A stretch of DNA of 64,000 nt from Diphasiastrum complanatum (taxonomy: Eukaryota > Streptophyta > Lycopodiopsida > Lycopodiales > Lycopodiaceae), in assembly GCA_029204225.1 (NCBI GenBank), contig CM055112.1, positions 25,309,922-25,373,921 of the forward strand, in the 5' to 3' direction. Positions 49,301 through 58,640 of the stretch are shown here, in pieces. Position numbers and translations under genes: made by a program. Numbering within the stretch: position 1 is the first letter of the stretch; each line of letters starts with the position of its first letter. The notes beneath the pieces are model-generated. The model worked only from the letters and a program-made list of their open reading frames with translations. It had not been told where the DNA came from and ran no database searches.

Positions 49301-50330
49301 ATGCTTGATCACTAGCAGTGTATATTGACTTCTTAGAGTCATTACAAGATAGAAGAGTAGAAAAATAATGCTTGTTAAAGGACATGTGGGAACTAGCCCC
49401 ACTATCTATCCACCATGTGTCTTGACTTGAAGTTGGTGTAGATGCAACCATTAAGGATGTGTTGAATCCATCCTCATATTCTTCCTCTTGAGCAATGTTC
49501 CCTTGATCTCCTTTGGCTTGTTGATTCTTCTTCAAGTAGCATTCTGAGGCAAAGTGTCCTTTCTTTCCACAAAAGAAACACTTTAGTTTTGCCTTGTTCT
49601 TCACTTTGCCTTTGGAGGTAGATCCTCCATTCTTCATCTCGGCCTCCTTGCCTTGATTTTTCTTGAATGGATTTTGCTTTTTCTTGCCTTTAGATGTAAA
49701 GTTAGCTTTCTCCTCTCCTCCATTAAGTGACATGCTATCCATTCTTGTCTTGAGGTGTAGAAGCCTACTCTCCTCGGCCACAAGAACATTGTGCAACTTT
49801 TCAATGGATGGAAGAGAGTCTTGAATGGCAAATGATTGGACTAAGTTGGTAAACTCATCACTTAGACCATTCAAAATGATTTGTACTAGTTCTTGATCTT
49901 GGATCTTCTCTCCTATTGCACTTAACTCCTTGTTAAGAGATTTGATCCTAAGAACATACTCTTGTCCACTCTCTCCACTTCCTTTCATGCTTTGGAAAAC
50001 TTGATTTCTTAGCATGAGGATTCTTGAAGTATTGTTGGATTCATAAATGCTCTTTAATGAATCCCAAGCCTCTTTGGATGAGGTACAAGAAGACACCTCT
50101 TTCAAGAGGTCATTGCATACATTTAACTTTATGCAATGTAGAGCTAATCTTGCTCTCTTCTTGTATTTGGCTTGTTCTTGGGGAGTTTGAGGCTCTTCCT
50201 CTACTCCTTGAACTATGTCATATAGATCATGGATCACTAGGAGTGATTCCATTCTCACTTTCCAAATGGAATAATTTGTGGAAGTGAGTCTCTCACTTGA
50301 TTCCATCAAATATCCACCCATGGATGACAT
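46350..50330 (-). CDS. Copia gag-pol polyprotein, 1326 codons, intact
   Basis: Domains in order: gag capsid (about 1-200) with S-T-N-Y and W-K-V-R-M; CCHC zinc knuckle 251-264 (C-F-F-C-G-K-K-G-H-F-A-S-E-C); protease with W-W-I-D-S-G-A-S-S-H, active Asp 309; integrase finger H441, H446, C475, C478; integrase core D505, D567, E603 (35 residues between the last two); reverse transcriptase about 815-1060 with Q-M-D-V-T-N-A-F-L (918-926) and Y-V-D-D at 1005-1008; RNase H with D1169, E1210 and D1247, ending H-I-E-I-A-H-H-F and I-L-T-K-P-L. All catalytic residues I can check are present and there is no frameshift or stop. The start at 50330 aligns with the related element at 22676. Gag and pol are in a single frame, as in many plant Copia elements. 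The product would form virus-like particles, copy element RNA and integrate the cDNA. Confidence 0.97.
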   Translation of the reverse strand: MSSMGGYLMESSERLTSTNYSIWKVRMESLLVIHDLYDIVQGVEEEPQTPQEQAKYKKRARLALHCIKLNVCNDLLKEVSSCTSSKEAWDSLKSIYESNNTSRILMLRNQVFQSMKGSGESGQEYVLRIKSLNKELSAIGEKIQDQELVQIILNGLSDEFTNLVQSFAIQDSLPSIEKLHNVLVAEESRLLHLKTRMDSMSLNGGEEKANFTSKGKKKQNPFKKNQGKEAEMKNGGSTSKGKVKNKAKLKCFFCGKKGHFASECYLKKNQQAKGDQGNIAQEEEYEDGFNTSLMVASTPTSSQDTWWIDSGASSHMSFNKHYFSTLLSCNDSKKSIYTASDQACKIDGIGSIPLCLGTSKRIDLDNVLYVPTISRNLLSVGQLMDNGLDVHFKNGVCSILKNDKCIASGIKQGRLFKLDANVASESVNLAREELTQVELWHKRLGHPNLQSMESMASKELALGLPRAFKKCGKMCEACGLAKSHKSSYKKSSSRSLSPLDLIHSDVHSFSHASNGGALMYVTFIDDCTRFTWIELLSKKNLVYEAFIKFKSLVEKQLSTSIKALRCDNGGEYTSNKMKDFCEINGIKLQYTCSYTPQQNGVAERKNRSLCECAKSLRLDASLPISFWGEAITCANYLCNRLPSSAIDGISPYQALFDKKPNVKYFKIFGCTCYVHIPLETRRKEDATSFKGIFVGYGENSKGYRIYDPTSKKVKVSKDVLFDESQFAKSLSNGSNPLCIEHLDKSEEDLDKPEEDHDKPEDGDLDPSQKGPRRSSRSKAEPSRLTYVDKGKQKEGSTSSTSYSFLATLIEEPSSFEEACKSKVWRDAMQVEYDALEENHTWNLVNLPRGKKPLACKWIYRIKYNQDGSISKYKARLVAKGFLQIKGLDYEETFAPVAKLVTIRLIICIATLFKWDLYQMDVTNAFLNGFLEEEIYMMQPEGFIKIGEEQKVCYLRKSLYGLKQAPRAWYSRLHDFLYSLGFVLSAYEPSLYFKCNEGKIIILVLYVDDIIMTGNDDDGIGKVKVDLSSEFKMVDLGFLKFILGIEVSRSSNCTFISQSKYATSILERFGMKDCKGIDTPMEHVVKATNEGDEASFEDITLFRKLIGSLIYLTITRPDLSFCVSKLSQSMQAPLIHHWKSAKRVLRYVSSTRFFGILYEGSNLHLRAYSDSDFAGDKMDRKSISAFATFLCGGVISWLSKKQDTISLSSCEAEYKALTSTTKELLWLRRLLMELHVLEAEEIPYIFCDNQASQQIASNPIFHARTKHIEIAHHFVREKVQSKEVQLHHVPSSECIADILTKPLSKDPFFKLRYALGIVDRCTLDLPS

Positions 50331-50915
50331 TTTAGAATGAATGCTCTTTTAAAAATCACAAAGATTTTTGAATTTTAAAAGATCTATGAAGTGGCCTAAA
50401 GCTTACTAGAATGCCTATAGGTTTGTCTCTATCAAACTAACACACAAGCTTGAATGATACTCAAAGATCTTACCAAAAATTTCTAGCTTTCACTCTCACA
50501 AAAAAAAAATTGCTTTACACTTTTCTTAGAGATTTCACTTCAACTAAGGATCTGAACAAATCAGCCTCTTAGATCTGATCTTAGACTCTAAAAAGAAATG
50601 CTTCAATGATCCAAAACACTATTTGGTCATAGGCATTAGTTAGAATGAATCTAGATCAATACTATGCTTCAAAAAGCACCAAAAATGAACTAGTATTGTG
50701 ATTTTGGGACCAAAAAACACAAAGTAACTTGAATTGAAAGTTGCTGTACGGTTTCACACGTGTGAAAAGTACATACACAGCCTCCAAGTCGTTTTGATCC
50801 AAATGATTACAAGCTATCACTCTAGAAGAACTCGCCCTCACTAGTATTGGCCAAAAAACAAATTTTGCCAATGATCTTTACAAGATTTATGATTCAATGA
50901 TCACTCTCTTACTTA
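50331..50915 (-). other. Leader (5' UTR) of the intact Copia
   Basis: About 585 bp between primer site and gag start. It carries one CACACGTGTG palindrome (50755-50764) and would be expected to hold the packaging signal. The 69-codon frame inside it has no motif. Confidence 0.7.
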
Positions 50916-50927
50916 GCTCTGATACCA
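50916..50927 (-). other. Primer binding site (tRNA-iMet)
   Basis: TGGTATCAGAGC on the minus strand directly follows the 5' LTR end (AATTTATCA). Same site as in the elements at 21871 and 53756. Confidence 0.95.
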
Positions 50928-51789
50928 TGATAAATTTTACAGTTTTTAGGACAATAATGATTGTACTTTACAATCATAGAGAGTTATTGGTTGCTTAATC
51001 AATGAATCTATCAAGTTCTACACATTAGATCTTGATCTAGATTCACTACACTTGGATTTAAGCAAGAGCAATGGATCAACACATCATTTTTTAGTGAGAG
51101 CGGCTTCACACGTGTGGAGTACTGTCCACTGTACGGACTGCACCTGAAACAACAAGTACAATGATACTAGATAGCAATCATGCATAAAAATCACAAGACA
51201 AATGACTAGAAATCTCACAAAAGTGTAGAGTGCAAAAGTCTCATCAATTTTCTTAGCAAAATGATGATCCTTTTATGGATCAAGTACATCCATGAGTCTG
51301 GTACAGTCCAGCAGGCCTTCACACGTGTGAAGAGTGCCACATCACTCATATCTATCCATTTGATCCATCCTTGATCCTTATCCAATAGTTGACCTTCTAG
51401 AATATGACTAAAATCCAAAAAGCTAGTCTCCTAGAATATAGGAATATTCCCTACAAAATAGGATCTAAGAAAAATGGTCAACTCTTATCTTCTAGTACTC
51501 TATACACACATGTGAACATCCACTTGCCATGTGGGAGCATTTACTCATGCACATGCAAGGAAAAGCTAATTTGTAGGTGACTAGTCAACTTGACTAAAAA
51601 CTAGTCATTTCATGTTCACACTAACTAGAATGATACAAAATCAATTTGGATATATACAAACATGAAAAGTACATCCTTTCACACATGGGAACATGCTCCA
51701 CACGTGTGAAATCATATCATCAACATATTCTAATGTTTGATCAATATTTACATGAACCAATGTCAAGTGAGAAGTGACAATTTTCAACA
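50928..51789 (-). repeat. 5' LTR of the intact Copia, 862 bp
   Basis: Essentially identical to the 3' LTR, with one substitution seen. Palindromes CACACGTGTG are at 51107, 51320 and 51699. A TATA-like CCATAAAAGGATC lies near 51264-51276 on the minus strand. Confidence 0.97.
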
Positions 51790-51862
51790 GATATATTTTA
51801 AGGGTTTGTATAAAAATTTGAGCCTTCATGAAAAAAATAAATTGAGCCTTCGCCATATAGAA

Positions 51863-51893
51863 TTGTAGGCTTTTTGCTCATGAAAGCCTACAA
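51863..51893. other. Conserved hairpin of block V
   Basis: TTGTAGGCTTT and AAAGCCTACAA pair perfectly. The stem is conserved at 60815-60845 while the loop differs (TTGCTCATG versus TGGCCCATG). Confidence 0.6.
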
Positions 51894-52068
51894 ATTTTAT
51901 TAATAGGTGTTGTGTTAGGTTGAAAGAAAAGTTTTTCGCAAACACTGTTGCCATCAAAAAATCATCAGTCGTCGATACAAAATCATACAAGTTTGTACGT
52001 TTTAGTACAAATGCCGAATGGGACCTTTAACATACTTATGGTTCTTTCTCAATTTTAATATAACAGTG

Positions 52069-52070
<2 letters not shown>

Positions 52071-52148
<78 letters not shown>
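52071..52148. repeat. (CT)n microsatellite, about 78 bp
   Basis: CT run at the end of block V. A shorter tract (about 37 bp) lies at the same place at 61026. Confidence 0.97.
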
Positions 52149-52879
<731 letters not shown>

Positions 52880-52938
52880 AGAACTAGGCCATTGTTACTA
52901 AGATTGAATAAGAATGTTGTTTGTGAGCCTCAACATTA

Positions 52939-53755
52939 TGTGAGAAATTGGCAAAAATTTAGCTTGGTATTTTTTATGAAAGAAGTTTGTAAGTGAATCT
53001 CACATGTGTGGAGGATGTTCCCACGTGTGGAGAATCGTGAATTAAATAAAAAATGTTTGATATAGGGGTCTCATAGAATTTCATAATCAAGCATTTAGGT
53101 GATAGGGTCAAATTTGGCATAGATGGCAAATTATCCATTTCCACTTGTAATGCCACTATTGAGCCAAAATAGAGTAGGAGGCCAAACGCGTGCCAATTGG
53201 AGTGTAGACAAGTGTAAAGCTTTTGTTTGATTAAGTTTAAGAGGTCCAATAGGATTTAGAGGTGGAACCTTGAAGGGTCCAATAGAATTTGAGGTTTGCT
53301 TGAAAATTGTCCAATATAATTTAGAGGTGAATGGATCAATGGTCCAATAGGATTAAGAGGTGGCAAAAGTGTGGTCCAATCATAGTTAAGCATAGTGGTT
53401 GCTTGTGGATCTACTAGTATCATTGTACTCCTCATTTGGATCAAATTGATTTTGAGATTGTGTGGATTTTGAGTGTAAGTGATTTTGTAGCTTTCTCTCT
53501 CTCTACCCGAGAGCTATTAAAGATTTTCTCTCTCTACCCAAGGAGAGCAGCTTGTTTTTACTTAGATTACTTTTGGAACACTTCCCACATGTGTGAGGGA
53601 GATTTGGAAGTGATTGAATGCATGTAGTAGTGTATTTTTGCCATAGAATCAAAGATAGATCTTGAATCTCAATCTAGTCTCGATCTTGGTGCATCTACAC
53701 ACCTTAGGAGATCACAAGTACATGTTGTAGACAGTCCACACATGTGAAATCAACA
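52939..53755 (+). repeat. 5' LTR of the reduced Copia, 817 bp
   Basis: Contains several ACACATGTG/CCACGTGTGG-type palindromic words (near 52999, 53021, 53586 and 53737). It ends CATGTGAAATCAACA. Confidence 0.85.
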
Positions 53756-53767
53756 TGGTATCAGAGC
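53756..53767 (+). other. Primer binding site (tRNA-iMet)
   Basis: TGGTATCAGAGC directly after the 5' LTR. Confidence 0.9.
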
Positions 53768-54542
53768 CTACCTAAGGTTACCATGCATTTTGATCCATTT
53801 GAGTGAAAACTATTCATCAATCTTGAGCTAGAAATTGTCAAGATCCATTTTCCTAGCAATCTTGTCCAATTTTGGATTGATTGGGTCTGACCTGGTAGTG
53901 TACGGAATCAGGTGCTCAGACACGTGTGAGGAACATCCAGCTTCAGTTTGAAAATTCTCTTTCATGTTTGATCAAAAATCTTGCTAGATAGCTTGTTTTG
54001 AAGCTATTTTTGTCTAGTTTCTGACAATCAGTTTCATTCCATTTGGTTGTGCCAATCAAAAGTTATAAGCTTTTGAAGAGGGTTAGGTAGGTCACCTAGA
54101 CCTGGGTGGACACGTTTGGTTTGGTCAAGAGATTGCTTGTTTGATCTACAATCATAGTTGAATGCTTACCAATCTCATCTATATGTGATCTAGGCACTGT
54201 TTTGAGATCTTAGCCATTTTGTTTCATGCAATATCATTGTATTTGAGTCAAATTTGGTTTCTTAGTGTATTTCACATGTGATAAGAGTGTTTGATCCTGA
54301 CTTTGCCCATACTCCATCATTTAATGTGAAGTAGATCTAGTTTTGGAGAGATTGAGATAGCTAGTGAGAATCATCTCATAGTTTGTTGCAAGATCTTGCA
54401 TAGGAGATGGTAGCGCACCATTATTGGATCCTATAGTGAGAGAGAAGCAATATTTTTTGTTCATCACTTTTATTTATCTCCACTTTAGTGCCTTTACACT
54501 CTCTATTTCAAAAGTGATTGTGAATAGAGATGTCATATTGTC
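53768..54542 (+). other. Leader of the reduced Copia
   Basis: No coding region recognised. Contains ACACGTGTGAGG near 53920. Confidence 0.5.
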
Positions 54543-55073
54543 TTGGAAGCGGCCGAGATCAAGGCTTCTCAAGGAGCATCACAAATTATCTCTTTTGAAG
54601 GTATTCAAGTTATGATGGGGCCGAGGTGTGAGGAGGAGTCTCTTCTTCATATGATTTCAAGAAGATCTTCAAGATGCATGGCCGAGTCTTTATGGATTAC
54701 CTTACATGGCAAAGAAGGGCATCTTTCATGTTGTATCTACTACAACACATTCATATATGCTTCTCTTCCTGTGCTTGATATGCTATCTTGTTTCATTGAA
54801 TTCTTTGGATCTCAAAGTTCAAGAAAAGCTATACTAGCTTTGTATGATGCTTATGGTATGGACATATTTCTTGTCATTATTGACTTAGATATGCTTACAA
54901 TACTTTTTGAAAGCAAGATATTGTATTGTCAAAAGTATGCTCTTGGTTCTAGTAAGAACAAGATTGAGCTAGGTACTCACTTTTTTGAAAATCATGTTTT
55001 GAGGCAAATTGTAAACTCCTCTTCAGATTATGTGAAGCATCCAAAGTGGACACTTACATCCTTTAGAGAGTAA
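54543..55073 (+). pseudogene. Fused remnant of Copia gag and RNase H, 176 codons
   Basis: The open frame has a G-K-E-G-H-L-S-C-C segment that lines up with the zinc knuckle of the intact Copia, although the first two Cys are gone. It then passes to a stretch that resembles the end of RNase H (N-K-I-E-L-G-T-H-F-F, where the intact protein has T-K-H-I-E-I-A-H-H-F). Protease, integrase and reverse transcriptase are absent. After the stop, a frame near 55419-55500 still reads L-A-D-L-H-S-L-C-I-P-K-D-P, like the pol C-terminus. I infer an old internal deletion derivative. The alignment is by eye and weak; the frame could also be a chance ORF. Confidence 0.45.
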
Positions 55074-55534
55074 GTAGCCTAAAAAAGATCAAGATAGTCT
55101 TTGATATCAAGACTAGATCCATCATGGATATAGTTCATTGTATGTGGACTAGTCAAGCTAGAAAGCATAATCTTGATAAGCATCATTGTTTCACAGCTTA
55201 TGATCTTGATCTCCATGATCCTTACGAGGCTTGTAAGCCTTGTATTTCTCTATTTATGGTGCATCCATCATGAAAGTGGAACTTTCAAAGCAAAGATCAT
55301 CATCAAGCATGGAGGAAGCCCATGATCATAGTGGCATATTGGTGGAGCACTCTTCAAAGGCATTGGCAAGAGATCTCTACCAAAGAGATCTTATCATGGA
55401 TATGCTGAGGGTGCTACTATGATGGATCCCTTGGCTGATCTTCACTCCTTATGCATACCAAAGGACCCACTCAAAAAGATTTACAAACTTCTCAAGTGAT
55501 CTAGTACCTTTCCAAGCTATTTTTTGAGGAGGAG

Positions 55535-55876
55535 TGTGAGAAATTGGCAAAAATCTAGCTTAGTATTTTTTGTGAAAGAAGTTTGTAAGTGAATCTCACA
55601 CGTGTGGAGGATGTTCCCACGTGTGGAGAATTGTGAATTAAATAAAAAATGTATGATATAGGGGTCATAGAATTTCATAATCAAGCATTTAGGTGTAGGA
55701 TGTTGACAGGGTCACATTTGGCATAGATGGCAAATTATCCATTTCCACTTGTAATGCCACTATTGAGCCAAAATAGAGTAAGAGGCCAAACTCGTGCCAA
55801 TTAGAGTGTAGACAAGTGTAAAGCTTTTGTTTGATGAAGTTTAAGAGGTCCAATAGGATTTAGAGGTGGAACCTTG
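55535..55876 (+). repeat. Truncated 3' LTR of the reduced Copia
   Basis: Matches the first ~340 bp of the 5' LTR. It breaks after GGTGGAACCTTGAA, where the 5' LTR continues GGGTCCAATAG. Confidence 0.85.
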
Positions 55877-56126
55877 AAACTGATTAATGAGAGAAGAGCA
55901 AACTGCACATACATAAAGAGAGCAAAGTGGTCTAACTGTCATGTGACATTTGGGACCTATCCTTTAACTAGATATTTAGTCATGTGTGATCTTAACACTT
56001 GTGACCTGAAATCGTCAATGCAATGAGAAGATATGATAATCTGTGACCAAAAATTTCCACTATAGATATTGCTCAGGACTCAATAGAATAAGGAAGTTGT
56101 TTAAGCAATATTCGACTGTCAATCAT
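55877..56126 (-). repeat. Block Q start and SAP 3' UTR, reverse copy
   Basis: In reverse: SAP 3' UTR, then CATTGCATTGACGATTTCAG, CACATGACTAAATATC and the AATGTCACATGACAG word. This uninterrupted version serves as the empty-site reference for the Gypsy insertion in copy 4. Confidence 0.75.
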
Positions 56127-56663
56127 TCAAATTCTCTCTAACTTTTTAGCCTTGACTACAGGATTTGCCTTTGTGATGGCATCGCGCCCAATCGCTTTGT
56201 AATCAGTTGTACACTGATGCGTTTCAGCGTATCGGTGCAATGAGCAAAATACATTTCCGCATTGGCATTTAATTAACCCATGCAATGGAATGCATTTGCT
56301 ACAGGAAAAGCAGCGACTAGGATCATGAGATGCAGTAGCTTCTGTCGAAACGCCAGCAACAAGTTTTCCAATGTCAGCAAGCTCAGTAAGTGAGGCAACT
56401 ATAGCTACATCTCTACCTTCTCTCAGTAAATCAACCGGCCGGGAGGATGTCAATTCGGAGTTTGGTGTTTCTAACGTCGTGGCAGTTCCCTCAAAACTCA
56501 TTCCAGTGAAGTTGTTGTCTCCCCTGATGACAGAATTTGATGTGTAACACTTTGAGCACAAGTTCATTGTGTCCTTACTCCCAAAAAACCCACAATTATT
56601 CGCACAAAGAACAGGCCTTTCAGGAGCCTGGTGGTGCCTTCCATCATTGTTGTGCTTCCAACT
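56127..56663 (-). pseudogene. SAP copy 3, split at codon 5 by a gag-only Copia
   Basis: On the minus strand the frame is open from the insertion edge (W-K-H-N-N-D-G) through an intact A20 finger (C-A-N-N-C..C-S-K-C) and an intact AN1 finger (C-F-S-C..C-Q-C-G-N-V-F-C..H..H-Q-C) to a full-length tail K-K-L-E-R-I. No ATG remains upstream of the fingers in this frame except M-N-L-C in the middle of A20. The real start lies beyond the insertion, near 57970, and there the ATG is followed directly by TAG. The zinc-finger part is the least damaged of all copies together with copy 2, but the gene as a whole is broken. Confidence 0.8.
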
Positions 56664-56919
56664 TGTTATGATTCAGGCAGGAAGGAAGGAAGGAATGAAG
56701 AAGGAAGGAAGGAAGGAAGGGGAGAGAGAGAGCAACGCTTAACTAAAACACTTCGTAATAAATTGATGATAGGTACGTGGGCAACAGTCCGTTACATAGT
56801 AGTGTAGAGACAAAACATCGTGTCTCTTTGTATGAACAGACGTGACTGTGTACGCTGACCTATGTTAACCTAAAAGAACTTAATGTGCCCTAAAGCAATC
56901 TAAACTTATATTCCTAACA
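56664..56919 (-). repeat. 3' LTR of the gag-only element, 256 bp
   Basis: Starts TGTTAGGAATATAAG and ends in TGAATCATAACA on the minus strand. Near its end lies a (CCTT)n stretch (GGAAGGAAGG on plus, about 56682-56720). Confidence 0.85.
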
Positions 56920-57059
56920 CTCCCATTTGATTAAGAATTTCTTTGATCACATATTACATATACTTACGTACTTACTGTACTTACTAACATGCTGATATCC
57001 ATAACTGACTTGCTATCTTCACTAACTCACATTGACTAAATCACAGTCTTAAAACAACT

Positions 57060-57870
57060 TTTCACCCTGTGAATAGTCTTCTTCTGCAGAATTATCTTCT
57101 TTGTGATATGAAAGAAGAACTTCTTGCTTCATCTTGCCAGCTTTAATGTCTAGCATCTTCTGTTTACAGTTGCTTGCAAAGTGACCTGGTTTCTCACAAT
57201 AGAAACAGGTTCTTTTGCTCATGTCAACTGTATTTGAACTGCTCCCACTTTTCTTCTTGAATCTGTCCTGCTTTCTTGTAAAGAAAAGAGTCTCAGCACC
57301 TTGTGTTGTACTAACAATATTCTATCCTTTTCTTCTTATTTACTCTTGAAGAAGAATGCTTACTAGATTCTCCATTGTCATTTGCTTTGAGACAACACTC
57401 AAGACAGTATTCAAGTTATCATAGGGCTCCGGAAGGCTATTCAACAGCATAACACAGATTTCTTCTTCATTTACAATTGAACCAATGGCCGCCAATTGAT
57501 CAACAAAAATTTTCAGCTTTGAGATATATATGAGTTGCAACAGAGTCTCCATCTTCCATCCTGAAATTAATCAATTGCTTTCGAAGATACATTCTGTTAG
57601 CAATAGAAGGAGTCTCATAGAGAGCTGCAAGAACATCCCAAGCTTCCTTTGCAGACTTTGTAGTGCTGACATGAAGAAGCTGAGCATCTGCAAGATTTAA
57701 CATTATCTCTGCTTTTGCTTTCATATCCTTCTTCTCCCAAGGCTTAATGTCTGCAAGATCTTCAGGTTTCACTTCAACTCCGGTTACAACAGACCATAAT
57801 TATTTTTGCTCAAGTAAAGTATTCATTCTCAGCTTCCACATAAAGTAGTTCTCTCCATTGAATCTCTCAA
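57060..57870 (-). pseudogene. Copia gag (UBN2-type) with zinc knuckle
   Basis: Reading from M-W-K-L-R-M-like sequence near 57840, the frame includes A-D-I-K-P-W-E, K-A-K-A-E-I-M-L-N-L, K-E-A-W-D-V-L-A-A-L-Y-E-T, R-M-E-D-G-D-S-V and N-S-L-P-E-P-Y-D, all standard Copia capsid landmarks. A frame change near 57500-57550 separates two open parts (57500-57772 and 57340-57552). A stop lies near 57340. The intact knuckle C-F-Y-C-E-K-P-G-H-F-A-S-N-C is at about 57180-57215. There is no protease or pol. Confidence 0.75.
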
Positions 57871-57953
57871 CTATAAGATACTCCACTGACTGTGTACGTT
57901 TACCTAAAACAACTTAACATGCCCTAAAGCAACCCAAACCTATATTCCTAACA

Positions 57954-58640
57954 CAACTTTCCCCTACATTTATTTCCGCCTTAATTACACAACCCTCTCT
58001 CCAGGAGCTATCTGCTTCATAGGTACCTATTCCGCTTTGAAGGCGTGTACGCGGACCTAGCAACGAAAGGTTTGCTGGCACCGCTAATTGCGTGTCTTCC
58101 TGGACGTGAATACACAATGCACTGCGAACAAGGGGAAGGCCTATTGATACAAGATCTTCGACAGTAGACAAAATTGAAAGAAACAAACTCCAACTTGATT
58201 TATGCTTAATATTTACCAAAGCATTGACAGACGGTGCATTATTGCCATAGCTTTCAAGACACAACAGATACAGAAGAAGACAAAAACACGAAATCGCTGA
58301 GCAGATATCATAGATGACGCATTCCTTCAGCTATGCTCCATCTCATATCACAATTGACGACTAATTATGTGTTTGAGGGTTTCAGCCTTTTATAGCTGTG
58401 GCCACCACGTCTTTAGCCCTCAGTTGGGGTGACCATGTGGCAGACCTAAAGTCTCTCGTTGGCCCCTTAAGAGATTTGAGCCCTCAATAATTCTTTCGAG
58501 AGCAATGAAACACGTGATTAGTGAGATTGCAATTGTTGATCGTGTAGGTACAAGAAAGATTGATGCCTTGAGTGCAATGTATGAGCATCAAAAGGATCTT
58601 CATCTCACACACAAACTCTACATGATCCATTTCATCATCA
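57954..58640 (-). repeat. Block U with SAP copy 3 leader and promoter
   Basis: Collinear in reverse with 15490-16156. Contains the start codon region of SAP copy 3 (an ATG followed by TAG near 57970), the leader and the promoter. Confidence 0.7.
58386..58395 (-). promoter_or_regulatory. TATA box of SAP copy 3
   Basis: CTATAAAAGG on the minus strand, intact. The neighbouring G-box position reads CACGTC instead of CACGTG. Confidence 0.5.

Larger units (their letters stand above)
45475..51789 (-). mobile_element. Intact, very young Copia LTR retrotransposon
   Basis: Two 862-bp LTRs differ, as far as I can see, at one position (T at 46208, C at 51661). A perfect 5-bp target duplication GATAT flanks the element (45470-45474 and 51790-51794). 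A related empty site lies at about 60735-60760. The minus strand has, in order: 5' LTR (right), tRNA-iMet primer site, ~585-bp leader, one 1326-codon gag-pol ORF, a purine tract and 3' LTR (left). The order protease-integrase-RT-RNase H defines Copia. Nothing needed for autonomous movement is visibly missing. Confidence 0.97.
52939..55876 (+). mobile_element. Reduced Copia element, 3' LTR truncated
   Basis: The 5' LTR starts TGTGAGAAATTGG, ends ATCAACA and is followed by a tRNA-iMet primer site. The 3' LTR starts at 55535 after the purine tract GAGGAGGAG and matches the 5' LTR for about 340 bp, until it breaks at about 55876 into SAP-composite sequence. The internal region is only about 1.8 kb. 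The left flank is block Q in reverse. A target duplication cannot be tested because the right end is missing. Confidence 0.85.
56664..57953 (-). mobile_element. Gag-only Copia derivative, 1290 bp
   Basis: A perfect 5-bp duplication CAACT flanks it (56659-56663 and 57954-57958), and SAP copies 1 and 2 show the empty site. On the minus strand a 3' LTR of 256 bp (56919-56664, TGTTAGG..) follows the purine tract AAATGGGAG. The 5' LTR is reduced to about 74 bp (57953-57880) and joined directly to gag, so primer site and leader are lost. Only gag is coded. It cannot move by itself. Confidence 0.9.
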
